Source: Prevotella sp.
Lineage (GTDB): Bacteria > Bacteroidota > Bacteroidia > Bacteroidales > Bacteroidaceae
Direction: 5' to 3'
NCBI GenBank assembly: GCA_022773395.1
Contig: JALFBL010000107.1
Location: forward strand, 1 to 32,571
DNA length: 32,571 bases
In this document: positions 24,998 to 32,571 of the stretch, piece after piece
Layout: each line of letters starts with the position of its first letter
How positions within the stretch are numbered: position 1 is the first letter of the stretch
Made by a program: the position numbers and the translations under genes
The notes under the pieces: model-generated
What the model saw: the letters and a program-made list of their open reading frames with translations, nothing else
What the model was told of the DNA's origin: nothing
Database searches by the model: none

Positions 24998-25576
24998 ATG
25001 CACTCAAAAGGAAAACTCGTCATATTCTCCGCACCGTCGGGAAGCGGGAAAAGCACCATCTTGAACTGGCTCATGCAGCAGCATCCCGAATTGAATCTTG
25101 CATTTTCCATCAGTTGTACCAGCCGTGCTCCCCGGGGAGCGGAGCAGAACGGGGTGGAATATTTCTTTCTTTCACCCGAAGAGTTTCGCCAGCGCATTGC
25201 CAACGGTGAGTTCTTGGAGTATGAAGAAGTGTATGAAGACCGCTTCTACGGCACGCTGAAAGAGCAGGTGGAAAAGCAGTTGGAAGCAGGACAAAACGTA
25301 ATTTTCGACGTAGATGTGAAAGGTGGTTGCAACATCAAGAACCATTACGGCGACCGCTCCCTGAGCCTGTTCATCCAACCACCGTCAGTGGAAGAGTTGC
25401 GCAAACGACTGAATGGCAGGGGAACAGATGCTCCTGAAGTGATAGAAGAACGCTTGGCTCGGGCTTCTTATGAACTGTCTTTCGCCCAGGAGTTCGACAA
25501 GGTGGTCGTCAACGATTCTCTGGAAAAAGCAGAAGAGGCAACTTATCAAATCATCAAACAATTCCTGGATGATTAG
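24998..25576 (+). CDS. gmk: Guanylate kinase
   Basis: A 192-residue enzyme that phosphorylates GMP to GDP with ATP. The P-loop is SAPSGSGKST near residues 11-20. The GMP-binding region includes SCTSRAPRGAEQNGVEYFF and FLEYEEVYEDRFYGT, and the lid region has LNGRGTDAPEVIEERL. Length is normal. Its stop codon overlaps the nadD start by eight bases, so the two are translationally linked. Confidence 0.95.
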   Translation: MHSKGKLVIFSAPSGSGKSTILNWLMQQHPELNLAFSISCTSRAPRGAEQNGVEYFFLSPEEFRQRIANGEFLEYEEVYEDRFYGTLKEQVEKQLEAGQNVIFDVDVKGGCNIKNHYGDRSLSLFIQPPSVEELRKRLNGRGTDAPEVIEERLARASYELSFAQEFDKVVVNDSLEKAEEATYQIIKQFLDD

Positions 25577-26153
25577 GACGGGTATTTTCGGAGGATCATT
25601 CAACCCGATTCACAATGGTCACATTGCCTTGGCAAGACAGATGCTCAAAGCGGCACCGATTGACGAAATATGGTTCATGGTATCGCCCTTAAATCCCTTG
25701 AAAAAAGAGTCTTCCGACTTACTCGACGATGATTTGCGTTTGAAAATGGTACAAATGGCCTTGCAAGACGAGAAACGCCTCGTGGCCTGCGATTACGAAT
25801 TTCGCCTTCCCATTCCCTCCTACACATGGAATACACTGCAATCGCTTTCGCACGACTATCCCGAAAGGCAATTCATCCTGCTCATTGGTGCCGACAACTG
25901 GGAGGCATTTCCCCAATGGAGCAACCACCGGCAAATTCTTGAAAAATACCCCATTGTGATTTATCCTCGCGAAGGCTCATCCATCGATTCCACCCTGCTT
26001 CCCCACAACGTGTACCTCATAGAAACAGAACTGTTCCACACCAGCAGCACGGATATCCGCCAGCGCATACGCAAAGGTGAATCAGTGGCGCATCTCATAC
26101 CGCCTGCCGTTGCCCAAATAATCAAAGAAAATGGATGGTACAAGGGAGAATAA
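25569..26153 (+). CDS. nadD: Nicotinate-nucleotide adenylyltransferase
   Basis: A 194-residue nucleotidyltransferase that makes nicotinate adenine dinucleotide from NaMN and ATP in NAD synthesis. GIFGGSFNPIHNGH (the HxGH motif, residues 5-18) binds ATP, LIGADNWEAFPQW is the substrate-specificity segment, and SSTDIRQRIRKGE is the ISSTxxR motif. Start chosen at 25569, overlapping the end of gmk, because the protein begins three residues before the conserved GIFGG strand. Confidence 0.95.
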   Translation: MIRTGIFGGSFNPIHNGHIALARQMLKAAPIDEIWFMVSPLNPLKKESSDLLDDDLRLKMVQMALQDEKRLVACDYEFRLPIPSYTWNTLQSLSHDYPERQFILLIGADNWEAFPQWSNHRQILEKYPIVIYPREGSSIDSTLLPHNVYLIETELFHTSSTDIRQRIRKGESVAHLIPPAVAQIIKENGWYKGE

Positions 26154-26216
26154 GCCCAACTTCGCAAGTTGATCAAGATATTGCTTTCACGCCATTCCTT
26201 TGCTTTCACGCTATAC

Positions 26217-26345
26217 TCAATCTTCTTCATCCGCCTCGTCTATAGATTTCATGAAAGCATCGAAATTGGCGTGGCCGGGGGGTCCAGCAATCATTACAAC
26301 TCTCACCGCATCCCACAGTTTTTCGTACCTGCATTTGCGAGAACT
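26217..26345 (-). other. Possible short coding remnant, unidentified
   Basis: On the minus strand an open frame reads RYEKLWDAVRVVMIAGPPG then HANFDAFMKSIDEADEED before a TGA at 26217-26219. The composition and acidic C-terminal tail look protein-like, but there is no good start: the only internal ATG (26294) would give 25 residues. It sits between the dsbD terminator and the end of nadD. It may be the tail of a lost gene or chance. I do not recognise the family. Confidence 0.3.
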
Positions 26346-26347
26346 AA

Positions 26348-26384
26348 AAAACGGGGACGTGCTTGACGAAGCGCATCCCCGTTA
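26348..26384 (-). terminator. Terminator of the desulfidase-dsbD operon
   Basis: AACGGGGA (26350-26357) pairs with TCCCCGTT (26376-26383), extended inward by GCTT/AAGC with one mismatch and one G-U pair and a GACG loop. On the minus strand the stem is followed by a run of T (complement of 26345-26351), a classical intrinsic terminator 23 bases after the dsbD stop. The plus side is less T-rich but may also slow nadD transcription. Confidence 0.8.
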
Positions 26385-26406
26385 ATTGTTCAGATATTGT
26401 TTCTGT

Positions 26407-28452
26407 CTATTTCTTGAAATTCTTCAAGCCCTGATTCAGGAACTCCATGTAATGAGAGATGGTCTCATCATAACTGTAGCTCTTTCCAAGCGGCATTCCA
26501 TGATGGTCGAGCGTTACGTAGAACGGCTGCGCATTGGCACCGAACTTGCTTCTCTGCAAGTAACTCCACTTGTCGCCCACAGTACGCAGCGTTCTCTGCT
26601 GTCCGTTTTCCGTAATCTCTATCTTTTCTGCGAGCGGTGTCTTGTCGTCCACGTAGAGCGAAATCAGGATGTATTCCTTCTCCAAGATTTCTGCTACCGA
26701 CGGGTCTGTCCATACGGCCGCCTCCATCTTGCGGCAGTTCACACAACCAAAACCGGTAAAATCAACGACCACGGGTTTTCCCTGTGCCTTGGCTGCCGCC
26801 ATTCCCTCTTCATAGTTCGTGAACTGCGCACGCACTTCATTGTTTTTATAAAGATTGAAGTCTTGTGTACTCATGGGTGGCGCAAAGGCACTGACCGCCT
26901 TACAGGGAGCGCCCCAAAGGCCGGGAATCATATAAATGGCGAAGGCGATGGAAACCATACCTACCATGATGCACAACACCGGCATGGGACGGTCGTCACC
27001 GCTCAAAGCGTCGCTCTGGAACTTCAATTTTCCGATAAGATACAGTCCCAGCATGCCGAAAATGACAATCCACAAGGAGAGGAACACCTCGCGGTCAAGC
27101 AATCCCCATCCGTATGCCAAGTCGGCCACAGAGAAGAACTTCAGGGCAAATGCCAGTTCTATGAATCCCAAGACAATCTTGATGGTATTCATCCAAGAGC
27201 CTGACTTCGGCGCTTGTTTCAACCATGTGGGGAAAAGGGCAAACAGTGTGAACGGCAAGGCCAAGGCCAGGGCAAAACCCAACATACCGATGGCGGGTCC
27301 CATGATGCTGCCCGAAGTGGTTACCTCTACCAAGAGGAAACCGATAATAGGGCCGGTACACGAGAAGCTGACCAGTGTCAGCGTGAAGGCCATGAGGAAA
27401 ATGCTGAGCAGACCTGTGGTAGAAGATGCCTTGCTATCCACCTTATTGGTCCACGATGACGGCAACGTAAGTTCAAACCATCCGAAGAACGACAGGGCGA
27501 AGAGTACCAACAACAGGAAGAAGAAGATATTGAACACCGCATTGGTGGCAAGCGCATTGAGCGAACTTGCACCAAAGATACCCGTAATGGCCAGTCCCAA
27601 GGCAAGATAAATCACCACGATGCTGACACCATAGGTAATGGCATCGCGAATACCTTTCTTCTTGTCGTCCTTGGCACGCTTCAAGAAGAAACTGACGGTC
27701 ATTGGGATGATGGGCCACACACAAGGCGTGAAGAGTGCCACCAAGCCACCGAGAAGCCCCATCAAGAAAATGTAGAACAAAGAGTGGTTGACTCCATTGT
27801 CACCGTTCAGCACCTGCAATTCCTTGATGACAGGTGTCCAGAGGTCGCCGCTTGCCACCGTAGAGGTATCGGCTTTCTGCGTGTCGGCCCGGGTGCTGTC
27901 CGTCAACGCCAATGCTGCCAGCGAATCAGCCTTTGCCTTTTCGTTGGCAGTTTCATCAACAGCCTCTTCCGCATCTGCCGGACCATTTCCTTTGAAACTA
28001 AACTCCACTTGTGTGGGCGGCATACAGTTCTCGTCGTTGCAGGCACCGTATTCCAAATATCCCTTGATATCGTAGGTCTTTCCTGTTACCTTATATTTCT
28101 GAACGAAAGTTACAGCATGCTCAAAATAACGGAGATTCATGCTGAACAGCTTGTCGTAATTGCTGATTTCTTTACCTTGAGTTTTCAGTTTTCCATCCGC
28201 TTTTGCGCCAACAGCCTTTTCGGTAGTAACAACGGCCGACACAGGGCCTCCTTCCGGCAATCCGGTTGAATAGACATGCCATCCGTTGTCAATTTTTCCT
28301 GTAAATACCACCTCGACTTCCGTAGGTGAAACTTGTTTCTGGCTCACCTTGAAATGCACAGGATCTTGCATCTGTGCCGTCGCGGCAACAAATACAAATG
28401 CCAGAAGCACCATCAGTGCTGATAAGCGATTTCTTGATTGATTCATATTCAT
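26407..28452 (-). CDS. dsbD: Thiol:disulfide interchange protein DsbD
   Basis: A 681-residue transmembrane electron carrier moving reducing power from cytoplasmic thioredoxin to periplasmic thiol proteins. It has a signal peptide (about residues 1-26), then an N-terminal DsbD-alpha-like domain with a Cys pair in YGACNDENCMPPTQ. Eight membrane helices of the CcdA type follow, with one Cys in FTPCVWPIIPMTV and another in SFSCTGPIIGFL. A C-terminal thioredoxin domain has the active site FGCVNCRKME. All three domains are intact. It begins 14 bases after the upstream L-cysteine desulfidase-family gene and so is probably cotranscribed with it. Confidence 0.93.
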   Translation of the reverse strand: MNMNQSRNRLSALMVLLAFVFVAATAQMQDPVHFKVSQKQVSPTEVEVVFTGKIDNGWHVYSTGLPEGGPVSAVVTTEKAVGAKADGKLKTQGKEISNYDKLFSMNLRYFEHAVTFVQKYKVTGKTYDIKGYLEYGACNDENCMPPTQVEFSFKGNGPADAEEAVDETANEKAKADSLAALALTDSTRADTQKADTSTVASGDLWTPVIKELQVLNGDNGVNHSLFYIFLMGLLGGLVALFTPCVWPIIPMTVSFFLKRAKDDKKKGIRDAITYGVSIVVIYLALGLAITGIFGASSLNALATNAVFNIFFFLLLVLFALSFFGWFELTLPSSWTNKVDSKASSTTGLLSIFLMAFTLTLVSFSCTGPIIGFLLVEVTTSGSIMGPAIGMLGFALALALPFTLFALFPTWLKQAPKSGSWMNTIKIVLGFIELAFALKFFSVADLAYGWGLLDREVFLSLWIVIFGMLGLYLIGKLKFQSDALSGDDRPMPVLCIMVGMVSIAFAIYMIPGLWGAPCKAVSAFAPPMSTQDFNLYKNNEVRAQFTNYEEGMAAAKAQGKPVVVDFTGFGCVNCRKMEAAVWTDPSVAEILEKEYILISLYVDDKTPLAEKIEITENGQQRTLRTVGDKWSYLQRSKFGANAQPFYVTLDHHGMPLGKSYSYDETISHYMEFLNQGLKNFKK

Positions 28453-28466
28453 TTTTTATTTACTAT

Positions 28467-29780
28467 TTATGTTGTTTCTACTTTTTTCACCGTCTTGTGC
28501 GTCATAATATCCAACACATAGCGGTCGGTTTCATCCATGCCTTTGCTGCCGATGGCAGTAAGGTTGCGAATGCTCTGGTCAACATCATCATCGATGATGC
28601 CTTCTACCGAAGTCACATATTTGTGGCTCATGGCCAACATGGCACTCATCACCGCCGTACCCACACCCGTGGTCAGTTTCAGTGCACAACTGGGTTTCGC
28701 TCCGTCGCAAATCATTCCCGTCAGGTTGGCAATCATGTTCTTCACCGAGTAGGAAATTTGCTCGTATGTGCCCCCCATCAGATACGTGATGCCACAGCTG
28801 CTTCCCGTACTTGCCACCACACAGCCGCACAGCGCGCTCAGTGCGCCCAAATTCTGCTTGATGTAGATTGCCGTAAGGTTGCTGATAATCAAAGCACGTA
28901 TCAGTTCCTCCTCCGAATTGTGGTTTTCTTCGGAAAACACCACCACGGGCATGGTTGCACAGATACCTTGGTTTCCGCTTCCACTATTGCTCATCACAGG
29001 CATCATGGCTCCCGCCATGCGTGCATCGCAAGCCCCTGTTGTCGCACTCAGCACCTTGGCATATATACCGTCGCCCATGATGCCGCGCCCCAGCGGACTG
29101 CTTATGGTTTTACCCACCTGATGGCCGTAGTTGTCCTTCAGCCCGTTCTCCGCAACGGCTTTGTTCAAACGCTTTGCCTCAAGGATGAACCGCAAGTCGT
29201 CAAGGTCGGTTTCCGTGGCAAAATCATATACTTTGCGCAGGGTGAGCATGGGGCCGTTGTCCGCAACAGTTGCCGTTTCTTCGCACGACTGCCTGTCTGC
29301 AGCCATTTCCTCACCGTCCTTGCGGAAGTACACAAAGTCTGTATGGTGCGTTTTGATTCTCGCTTCTGCCTCATGCCCGTCGGCCTTGCAAACCACATTG
29401 ATGTAGAGTTTATCCTCATCCTCCTTCTCCAGATCTATTTTGATACGGTTCTCAGCAATGTAAGCCTTTCCCTCTTCCACTGCCTGCAGGTTGCTGTCGC
29501 GCAGCACTTCAAGGCCATACTCAGACTTTCCCACGAGCGCACCCAAGGCAATGGCAATCGGAAGCCCTATCATGCCTGTACCCGGAATACCTACTCCCAT
29601 GGCATTTTTCAGAATATTGGCACTCAGTCTCAGTTCGATAGATTCCGGACGCCTGCCCAGCAATTCTGTGGCTTTCGCCACGCACAGAGCCACCGCTATA
29701 GGTTCCGTACATCCAATAGCGGGTACTACCTGCCTCTTTATCAAATCGATAATTGATTTTTTTTCTTCGTCAGAAAACAT
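28467..29780 (-). CDS. L-cysteine desulfidase family protein (CyuA/UPF0597)
   Basis: A 437-residue member of UPF0597, related to the catalytic subunit of iron-sulfur L-serine dehydratases and including L-cysteine desulfidase (CyuA/YhaM). It would split L-cysteine into pyruvate, ammonia and sulfide with a [4Fe-4S] cluster. Likely cluster Cys residues are Cys24 in IGCTEPIAVAL and two more in NQGICATMPVV and LCGCVVAS. The GSGNQG segment is also typical. I chose ATG 29780 (MFSDEEKKSI) because the family starts about 20 residues before CTEP; the open frame upstream overlaps the promoter. It shares a probable operon with dsbD. Serine or another amino acid remains possible as substrate. Confidence 0.85.
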   Translation of the reverse strand: MFSDEEKKSIIDLIKRQVVPAIGCTEPIAVALCVAKATELLGRRPESIELRLSANILKNAMGVGIPGTGMIGLPIAIALGALVGKSEYGLEVLRDSNLQAVEEGKAYIAENRIKIDLEKEDEDKLYINVVCKADGHEAEARIKTHHTDFVYFRKDGEEMAADRQSCEETATVADNGPMLTLRKVYDFATETDLDDLRFILEAKRLNKAVAENGLKDNYGHQVGKTISSPLGRGIMGDGIYAKVLSATTGACDARMAGAMMPVMSNSGSGNQGICATMPVVVFSEENHNSEEELIRALIISNLTAIYIKQNLGALSALCGCVVASTGSSCGITYLMGGTYEQISYSVKNMIANLTGMICDGAKPSCALKLTTGVGTAVMSAMLAMSHKYVTSVEGIIDDDVDQSIRNLTAIGSKGMDETDRYVLDIMTHKTVKKVETT

Positions 29781-29821
29781 AGTATTTTTTATAAATGAGC
29801 TTTTCGTATATAATACGGTGA

Positions 29822-29829
29822 CAAAATTA
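29822..29829 (-). promoter_or_regulatory. -7 element of the desulfidase-dsbD promoter
   Basis: The complement reads TAATTTTG (TAnnTTTG), 41 bases before the ATG at 29780. A second possible box (TATTTTTG) overlaps slightly upstream. The -33 match is weak. Confidence 0.5.
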
Positions 29830-29868
29830 CAACAAAAATACAATTTAATGGCAATTTTTGCCGAAAAA

Positions 29869-29900
29869 TTTGTCGGTTCCGATTTTTATGAATATCTTTG
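29869..29900 (+). promoter_or_regulatory. Promoter of greA
   Basis: TTTG (29869-29872), 20 bases, TATCTTTG (29893-29900): an exact Bacteroidota promoter. Transcription should begin around 29904-29907, leaving a leader of about 95 bases before greA. Confidence 0.75.
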
Positions 29901-29931
29901 CCCTTGGATTTAGAAAAAGTAAAGGGATAAG

Positions 29932-29966
29932 GAATTCCGACATGGCAAGTAAAGATGTCGGAATTC
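29932..29966 (+). promoter_or_regulatory. Strong leader hairpin of greA, possible attenuator
   Basis: GAATTCCGACAT (29932-29943) and ATGTCGGAATTC (29955-29966) form a perfect 12-pair stem with an 11-base loop, followed by TTTATGTTTTG. It lies in the greA leader about 25 bases after the predicted transcription start. A stable stem followed by a T-rich stretch suggests partial termination producing a ~65-75-base leader RNA, similar in layout to the E. coli greA leader. Confidence 0.65.
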
Positions 29967-30001
29967 TTTATGTTTTGTATATATTTTAAAAGAAAACAAT
30001 T

Positions 30002-30466
30002 ATGGCATACATGTCACAAGAGGGCTACGACAAGCTCGTGGCTGACCTGAAGCATTTAGAGAGCGTGGAACGCCCCAAAGCTTCTGCAGCTATTGCGGAA
30101 GCAAGAGACAAGGGCGACCTGAGTGAAAATTCTGAGTATGATGCGGCAAAAGAAGCGCAGGCCCATCTCGAAGACAAAATCAACCGTCTGAAAGTGGCCA
30201 TCTCAGAAGCCAAAATCATTGACACTTCCCGGCTGAGTGCCGACACGGTGCAGATTCTGTCAACAGTGGCCATGACCAACGTGGCGACGAAAGCAAAGAT
30301 GACCTATACCATTGTGAGCGAGAATGAGGCCAATCTGCGCGAAGGCAAGATTTCCATTCACACGCCTATCGCCCAGGGCTTGCTCAACCACAAAGTGGGC
30401 GATGAAGTTGAGGTGAAGATTCCCAGCGGCACCATCCAGTTGCGCATCGATGAGATAAGCATTTAA
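30002..30466 (+). CDS. greA: Transcription elongation factor GreA
   Basis: A 154-residue factor that enters the RNA polymerase secondary channel and stimulates cleavage of backtracked RNA. The N-terminal coiled coil is visible, and its tip DKGDLSENSEYDAAKEAQ contains the catalytic acidic residues. The C-terminal FKBP-like domain holds YTIVSENEAN, ISIHTPIAQGLLNHKVGDEVEVKIPSG, all family hallmarks. It is preceded by a structured leader and followed 5 bases later by a HIT-family gene, so the two are cotranscribed. Confidence 0.95.
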   Translation: MAYMSQEGYDKLVADLKHLESVERPKASAAIAEARDKGDLSENSEYDAAKEAQAHLEDKINRLKVAISEAKIIDTSRLSADTVQILSTVAMTNVATKAKMTYTIVSENEANLREGKISIHTPIAQGLLNHKVGDEVEVKIPSGTIQLRIDEISI

Positions 30467-30471
30467 AGGTT

Positions 30472-30870
30472 ATGGACATTTTTGCGAAAATAGCAGCGGG
30501 CGAAATTCCCAGCTACAAATGTGCCGAGAACGAAAAATTTTATGCATTTCTCGACATCAATCCGTTGGTGAAGGGCCACACGTTGGTCATACCTCGCCGT
30601 GAAGTGGATTACGTATTCGACATGGACGATCAGGAGATAGCCGAATACATGGTTTTTGCCAAGAAAGTGGCAATGGCCGTCAAACGGGCGTTCCCCTGCA
30701 TCAAGGTGGGAATGGCCGTGCTGGGTCTTGAGGTGCCTCATGCCCACATTCACCTGGTTCCCATGCAGGGCGAGAGAGACATGCTTTTCAGCAATCCCAA
30801 ACTAAAATTTTCGGAAGAAGAGTTTCAGGAAACGGCAGACAAAATATACAAGGAGTTCTGCGCTTTGTAA
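30472..30870 (+). CDS. HIT family nucleotide hydrolase/transferase
   Basis: A 132-residue histidine-triad protein of the HINT group. It starts DIFAKIAAGEIPSYKCAE, the usual bacterial HIT N-terminus, with LVKGHTLVIPRR in the middle and the catalytic triad HAHIHLVP near residue 91. Such enzymes hydrolyse AMP-lysine-type or other nucleoside phosphoramidates. It is complete and ends before a strong bidirectional terminator. The physiological substrate is unknown. Confidence 0.93.
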   Translation: MDIFAKIAAGEIPSYKCAENEKFYAFLDINPLVKGHTLVIPRREVDYVFDMDDQEIAEYMVFAKKVAMAVKRAFPCIKVGMAVLGLEVPHAHIHLVPMQGERDMLFSNPKLKFSEEEFQETADKIYKEFCAL

Positions 30871-30916
30871 CCCGGACTTTTCTGACTTTTTATTTGGACA
30901 AAAATTATTTTATGCC

Positions 30917-30952
30917 AAAATCCCCTGCCGAGCGTGCTCGGCAGGGGATTTT
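30917..30952. terminator. Bidirectional intrinsic terminator
   Basis: AAAATCCCCTGCCGAGC (30917-30933) and its exact complement at 30936-30952 form a perfect 17-pair stem with a minimal loop. The AAAA/TTTT ends give T runs on both strands, so it serves the greA-HIT unit (+) and the guanylyltransferase gene (-). Confidence 0.9.
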
Positions 30953-30979
30953 CATTTCGTCACCGCAAAGATGCATGGG

Positions 30980-32077
30980 CTAAACAAAGTCGTCGCCATA
31001 TTTGATGCGCACGTCGTTGATGTACTTGCGGATGAATGCCGCAGATTCTTCTTTTTTGCAAATCAGCAGCACGTTGTCCTCTTCGGCCACGATAAAGTCT
31101 TTCAGTCCGTGAATAATGCCCAAACGCCCCTCGGGCAGTTTGACGATGTTGCGGCTGCAATCCTCAAGAACCACCTTGTCGCCCAACACCACATTGTCCT
31201 CTTCGCTCTTTTTCATGCTCTCGTAGATGGAATGCCACATACCCAGATCGGCCCACCCGAAATTGCATTTCATCACATACATGTCATCATTACTGTTGTC
31301 CAGCAACGCAAAGTCAACGGAAAGGTTGGGATAAGAGGGAAAATTCTTTTCCACATATATTTTTTCCTCTTCCAAGGAAATGCGCTCTCCCACTTCATCT
31401 TTTTTCCAGAACACGGAAGGCAGCACCTGCTTCAAGCGCATCCGCATGTGCTTTGCATTGGCCACGTATATGCCTGCATTCCACAAGAACTCGCCGCTGT
31501 CTTTGAACAGCCGGGCAAATTCAAGACTGGGCTTTTCCGTGAAAGATTTCACCTTATATATATACTCTTCCTCTACCTCACCGTCAACCTGAATATACCC
31601 ATACCCCGTTTCCGGACGAGTGGGCACCACACCCAGGGTCAGCACCCTATCTTCTCTGGCCACCAATTCCAGTCCGTTTTGTATGTTCGCCACAAACACA
31701 TCCTCCTTGAACACGGCCTGGTCTGAGGGAATTACCACTATCCTTGCATTTTCATTCAGCCCCAATATTCGGAATGTCGCCCATGCCACGCTCGGAGCGG
31801 TGTTGCGGTAGATGGGTTCGCTCAATATGTTGTCCTTGTCCAACTCCGGAAGTTGCTCCTTCACGAATCCGGCATATTCCTGATTGGTGCACACATAGAT
31901 GTTTTCTGGAGCAATCAGCCGGCTCATCCTGTCGAACGTTGCCTGCAAAAGTGTTCTGCCGGTAGAAAAAAAGTCCATGAACTGTTTGGGGTGCTTCTCA
32001 CGGCTGCAAGGCCACAGTCTCCGTCCTCGTCCTCCTGCCAGTATCACGCAGTAATTGTCTTTGTTCTGTCCTGTCAT
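30980..32077 (-). CDS. Mannose-1-phosphate guanylyltransferase
   Basis: A 365-residue nucleotidyltransferase that makes GDP-mannose from mannose 1-phosphate and GTP. The N-terminal signature VILAGGRGRRLWPCSREKHPKQF binds the nucleotide and activating Lys; SFTEKPS and FNWADLGMW-like FGWADLGMW segments are the sugar-phosphate and metal motifs. It is the single-domain form without the C-terminal isomerase found in long ManC proteins. Start chosen at 32077 (MTGQNKDNYC), a few residues before the LAGG motif. The product feeds fucose- or mannose-containing surface glycans. Confidence 0.92.
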   Translation of the reverse strand: MTGQNKDNYCVILAGGRGRRLWPCSREKHPKQFMDFFSTGRTLLQATFDRMSRLIAPENIYVCTNQEYAGFVKEQLPELDKDNILSEPIYRNTAPSVAWATFRILGLNENARIVVIPSDQAVFKEDVFVANIQNGLELVAREDRVLTLGVVPTRPETGYGYIQVDGEVEEEYIYKVKSFTEKPSLEFARLFKDSGEFLWNAGIYVANAKHMRMRLKQVLPSVFWKKDEVGERISLEEEKIYVEKNFPSYPNLSVDFALLDNSNDDMYVMKCNFGWADLGMWHSIYESMKKSEEDNVVLGDKVVLEDCSRNIVKLPEGRLGIIHGLKDFIVAEEDNVLLICKKEESAAFIRKYINDVRIKYGDDFV

Positions 32078-32232
32078 GTGTCGATGATTTAAAATTAACA
32101 ACCAAACATTCGCGGTTTTCAAGTTCCCTTTATAAAAGAGAACGCTCGGCCGTTTGCATCATTTCTGCCTTTGAGAGACAGATTCAATGTTTTTTTACAT
32201 GCGGTTTCTTTGATAACGCAACTCTCACTACT
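32078..32232. other. Short intergenic stretch
   Basis: About 155 bases upstream of the guanylyltransferase gene. I see no convincing TAnnTTTG box for that gene here, and no repeat or RNA gene. Confidence 0.3.
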
Positions 32233-32571
32233 TTAGTGTGTTCTAAGGGAAATACTTTTCAAAAGCGTGTCAAAGAACTGTTTGGTCCATCTCCTTTTTT
32301 TGTAATCTTCCTTTGTCAGAATGCCTTTTTTGCCTCTTCTTTGGACGCGGCATCTTTATGGAAAATCCTATTTTCTATGGGTTTGTTATGACAACTTGAC
32401 CTGTAGGCTTGTTGGAAACGCCAACCTTTGATATGCGATGTGGCTGTTATTATACCATTTGCAACTCCGTATGTTTCTGCATCGTAACCCTCAAATTCGA
32501 TGTTTGCTGTCATTCCTTTTGCTATCGTATTGACATATTTATAAGGAATGACGATTGTGCCTTGACGGGCA
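32233..32571 (-). pseudogene. 3' part of a HlyD-like secretion adaptor, probably frameshifted
   Basis: The gene enters from the right edge. On the minus strand the first frame reads ARQGTIVIPYKYVNTIAKGM and then ANIEFEGYDAETYGVANGII, which resembles the C-terminal barrel of HlyD/bacteriocin-export membrane fusion proteins. The frame then drifts into unconvincing sequence and stops at 32316. In another frame further on, GILTKEDYKKRRWTKQFFDT followed by LLKSIS (stop at 32233-32235) looks like the family's last segment. The pieces in different frames suggest frameshift damage. Only part of the gene is in the window and the assignment is by resemblance. Confidence 0.35.

Noticed and set aside
26169..26366. 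Plus-strand open frames after nadD
   Set aside because: Low-quality translations overlapping a terminator; no family resemblance.

Overview
The window reads as chromosomal DNA from a member of the Bacteroidota, most likely a Prevotella-like genus. The evidence is the repeated promoter signature TTTG, about 20 bases, then TAnnTTTG in front of genes on both strands; the scarcity of strong Shine-Dalgarno sequences; Bacteroidota-specific families such as DUF4290 and the CX4C/CVNC type of DsbD; and the gene order tsaB-DUF4290-murA-rimM-dxr-rseP. The species assignment is an inference from reading alone. No phage, CRISPR array, complete insertion sequence or rRNA is visible.

Layout. Bases 1-505 hold a G-run-rich stretch, a gene-free region and a promoter. 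Bases 506-6162 (+) carry an envelope-modification cassette: a phosphoethanolamine-transferase-like sulfatase-fold enzyme, two tandem acyltransferase-3 membrane proteins, a UbiA-family enzyme of the polyprenyl-phosphate phosphoribosyltransferase type and a HAD phosphatase. A convergent AraC-type regulator follows (6143-7063, -). Next comes a gene-poor 700-base interval with an internally deleted remnant of a Bacteroidota AAA-ATPase/PD-(D/E)XK gene (7415-7644). Bases 7748-11456 (+) hold an acyl-CoA synthetase, release factor 2 without the programmed frameshift, a 47-residue membrane protein and a CYTH/triphosphate-tunnel protein. A tRNA-Pro(CGG) lies on the minus strand with its own promoter and terminator.

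Bases 11746-16194 are a probable iron/siderophore or tetrapyrrole locus: a PAT-type MFS permease (-), divergent from a TonB-dependent receptor and a HemD-like protein (+). A dense cluster of nested inverted and direct repeats follows, then dgt with a short leader ORF. The minus-strand block 18045-24012 is a core cell-envelope/translation operon (tsaB, DUF4290, murA, rimM, dxr, rseP). Divergent from it is yicC-gmk-nadD (+). Then come a two-gene minus-strand unit (L-cysteine desulfidase family plus DsbD), the divergent greA-HIT unit with a strong leader hairpin, a bidirectional terminator, and mannose-1-phosphate guanylyltransferase (-). The right edge has a probably damaged 3' end of a HlyD-like gene.

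Most of the window is ordinary core genome. The parts most worth a second look are the greA leader hairpin, the TonB/PAT-MFS/HemD locus, the UbiA-HAD envelope cassette, the nested-repeat region before dgt, and the collapsed AAA-ATPase remnant. I do not see a clearly new multi-gene defence or mobile system.
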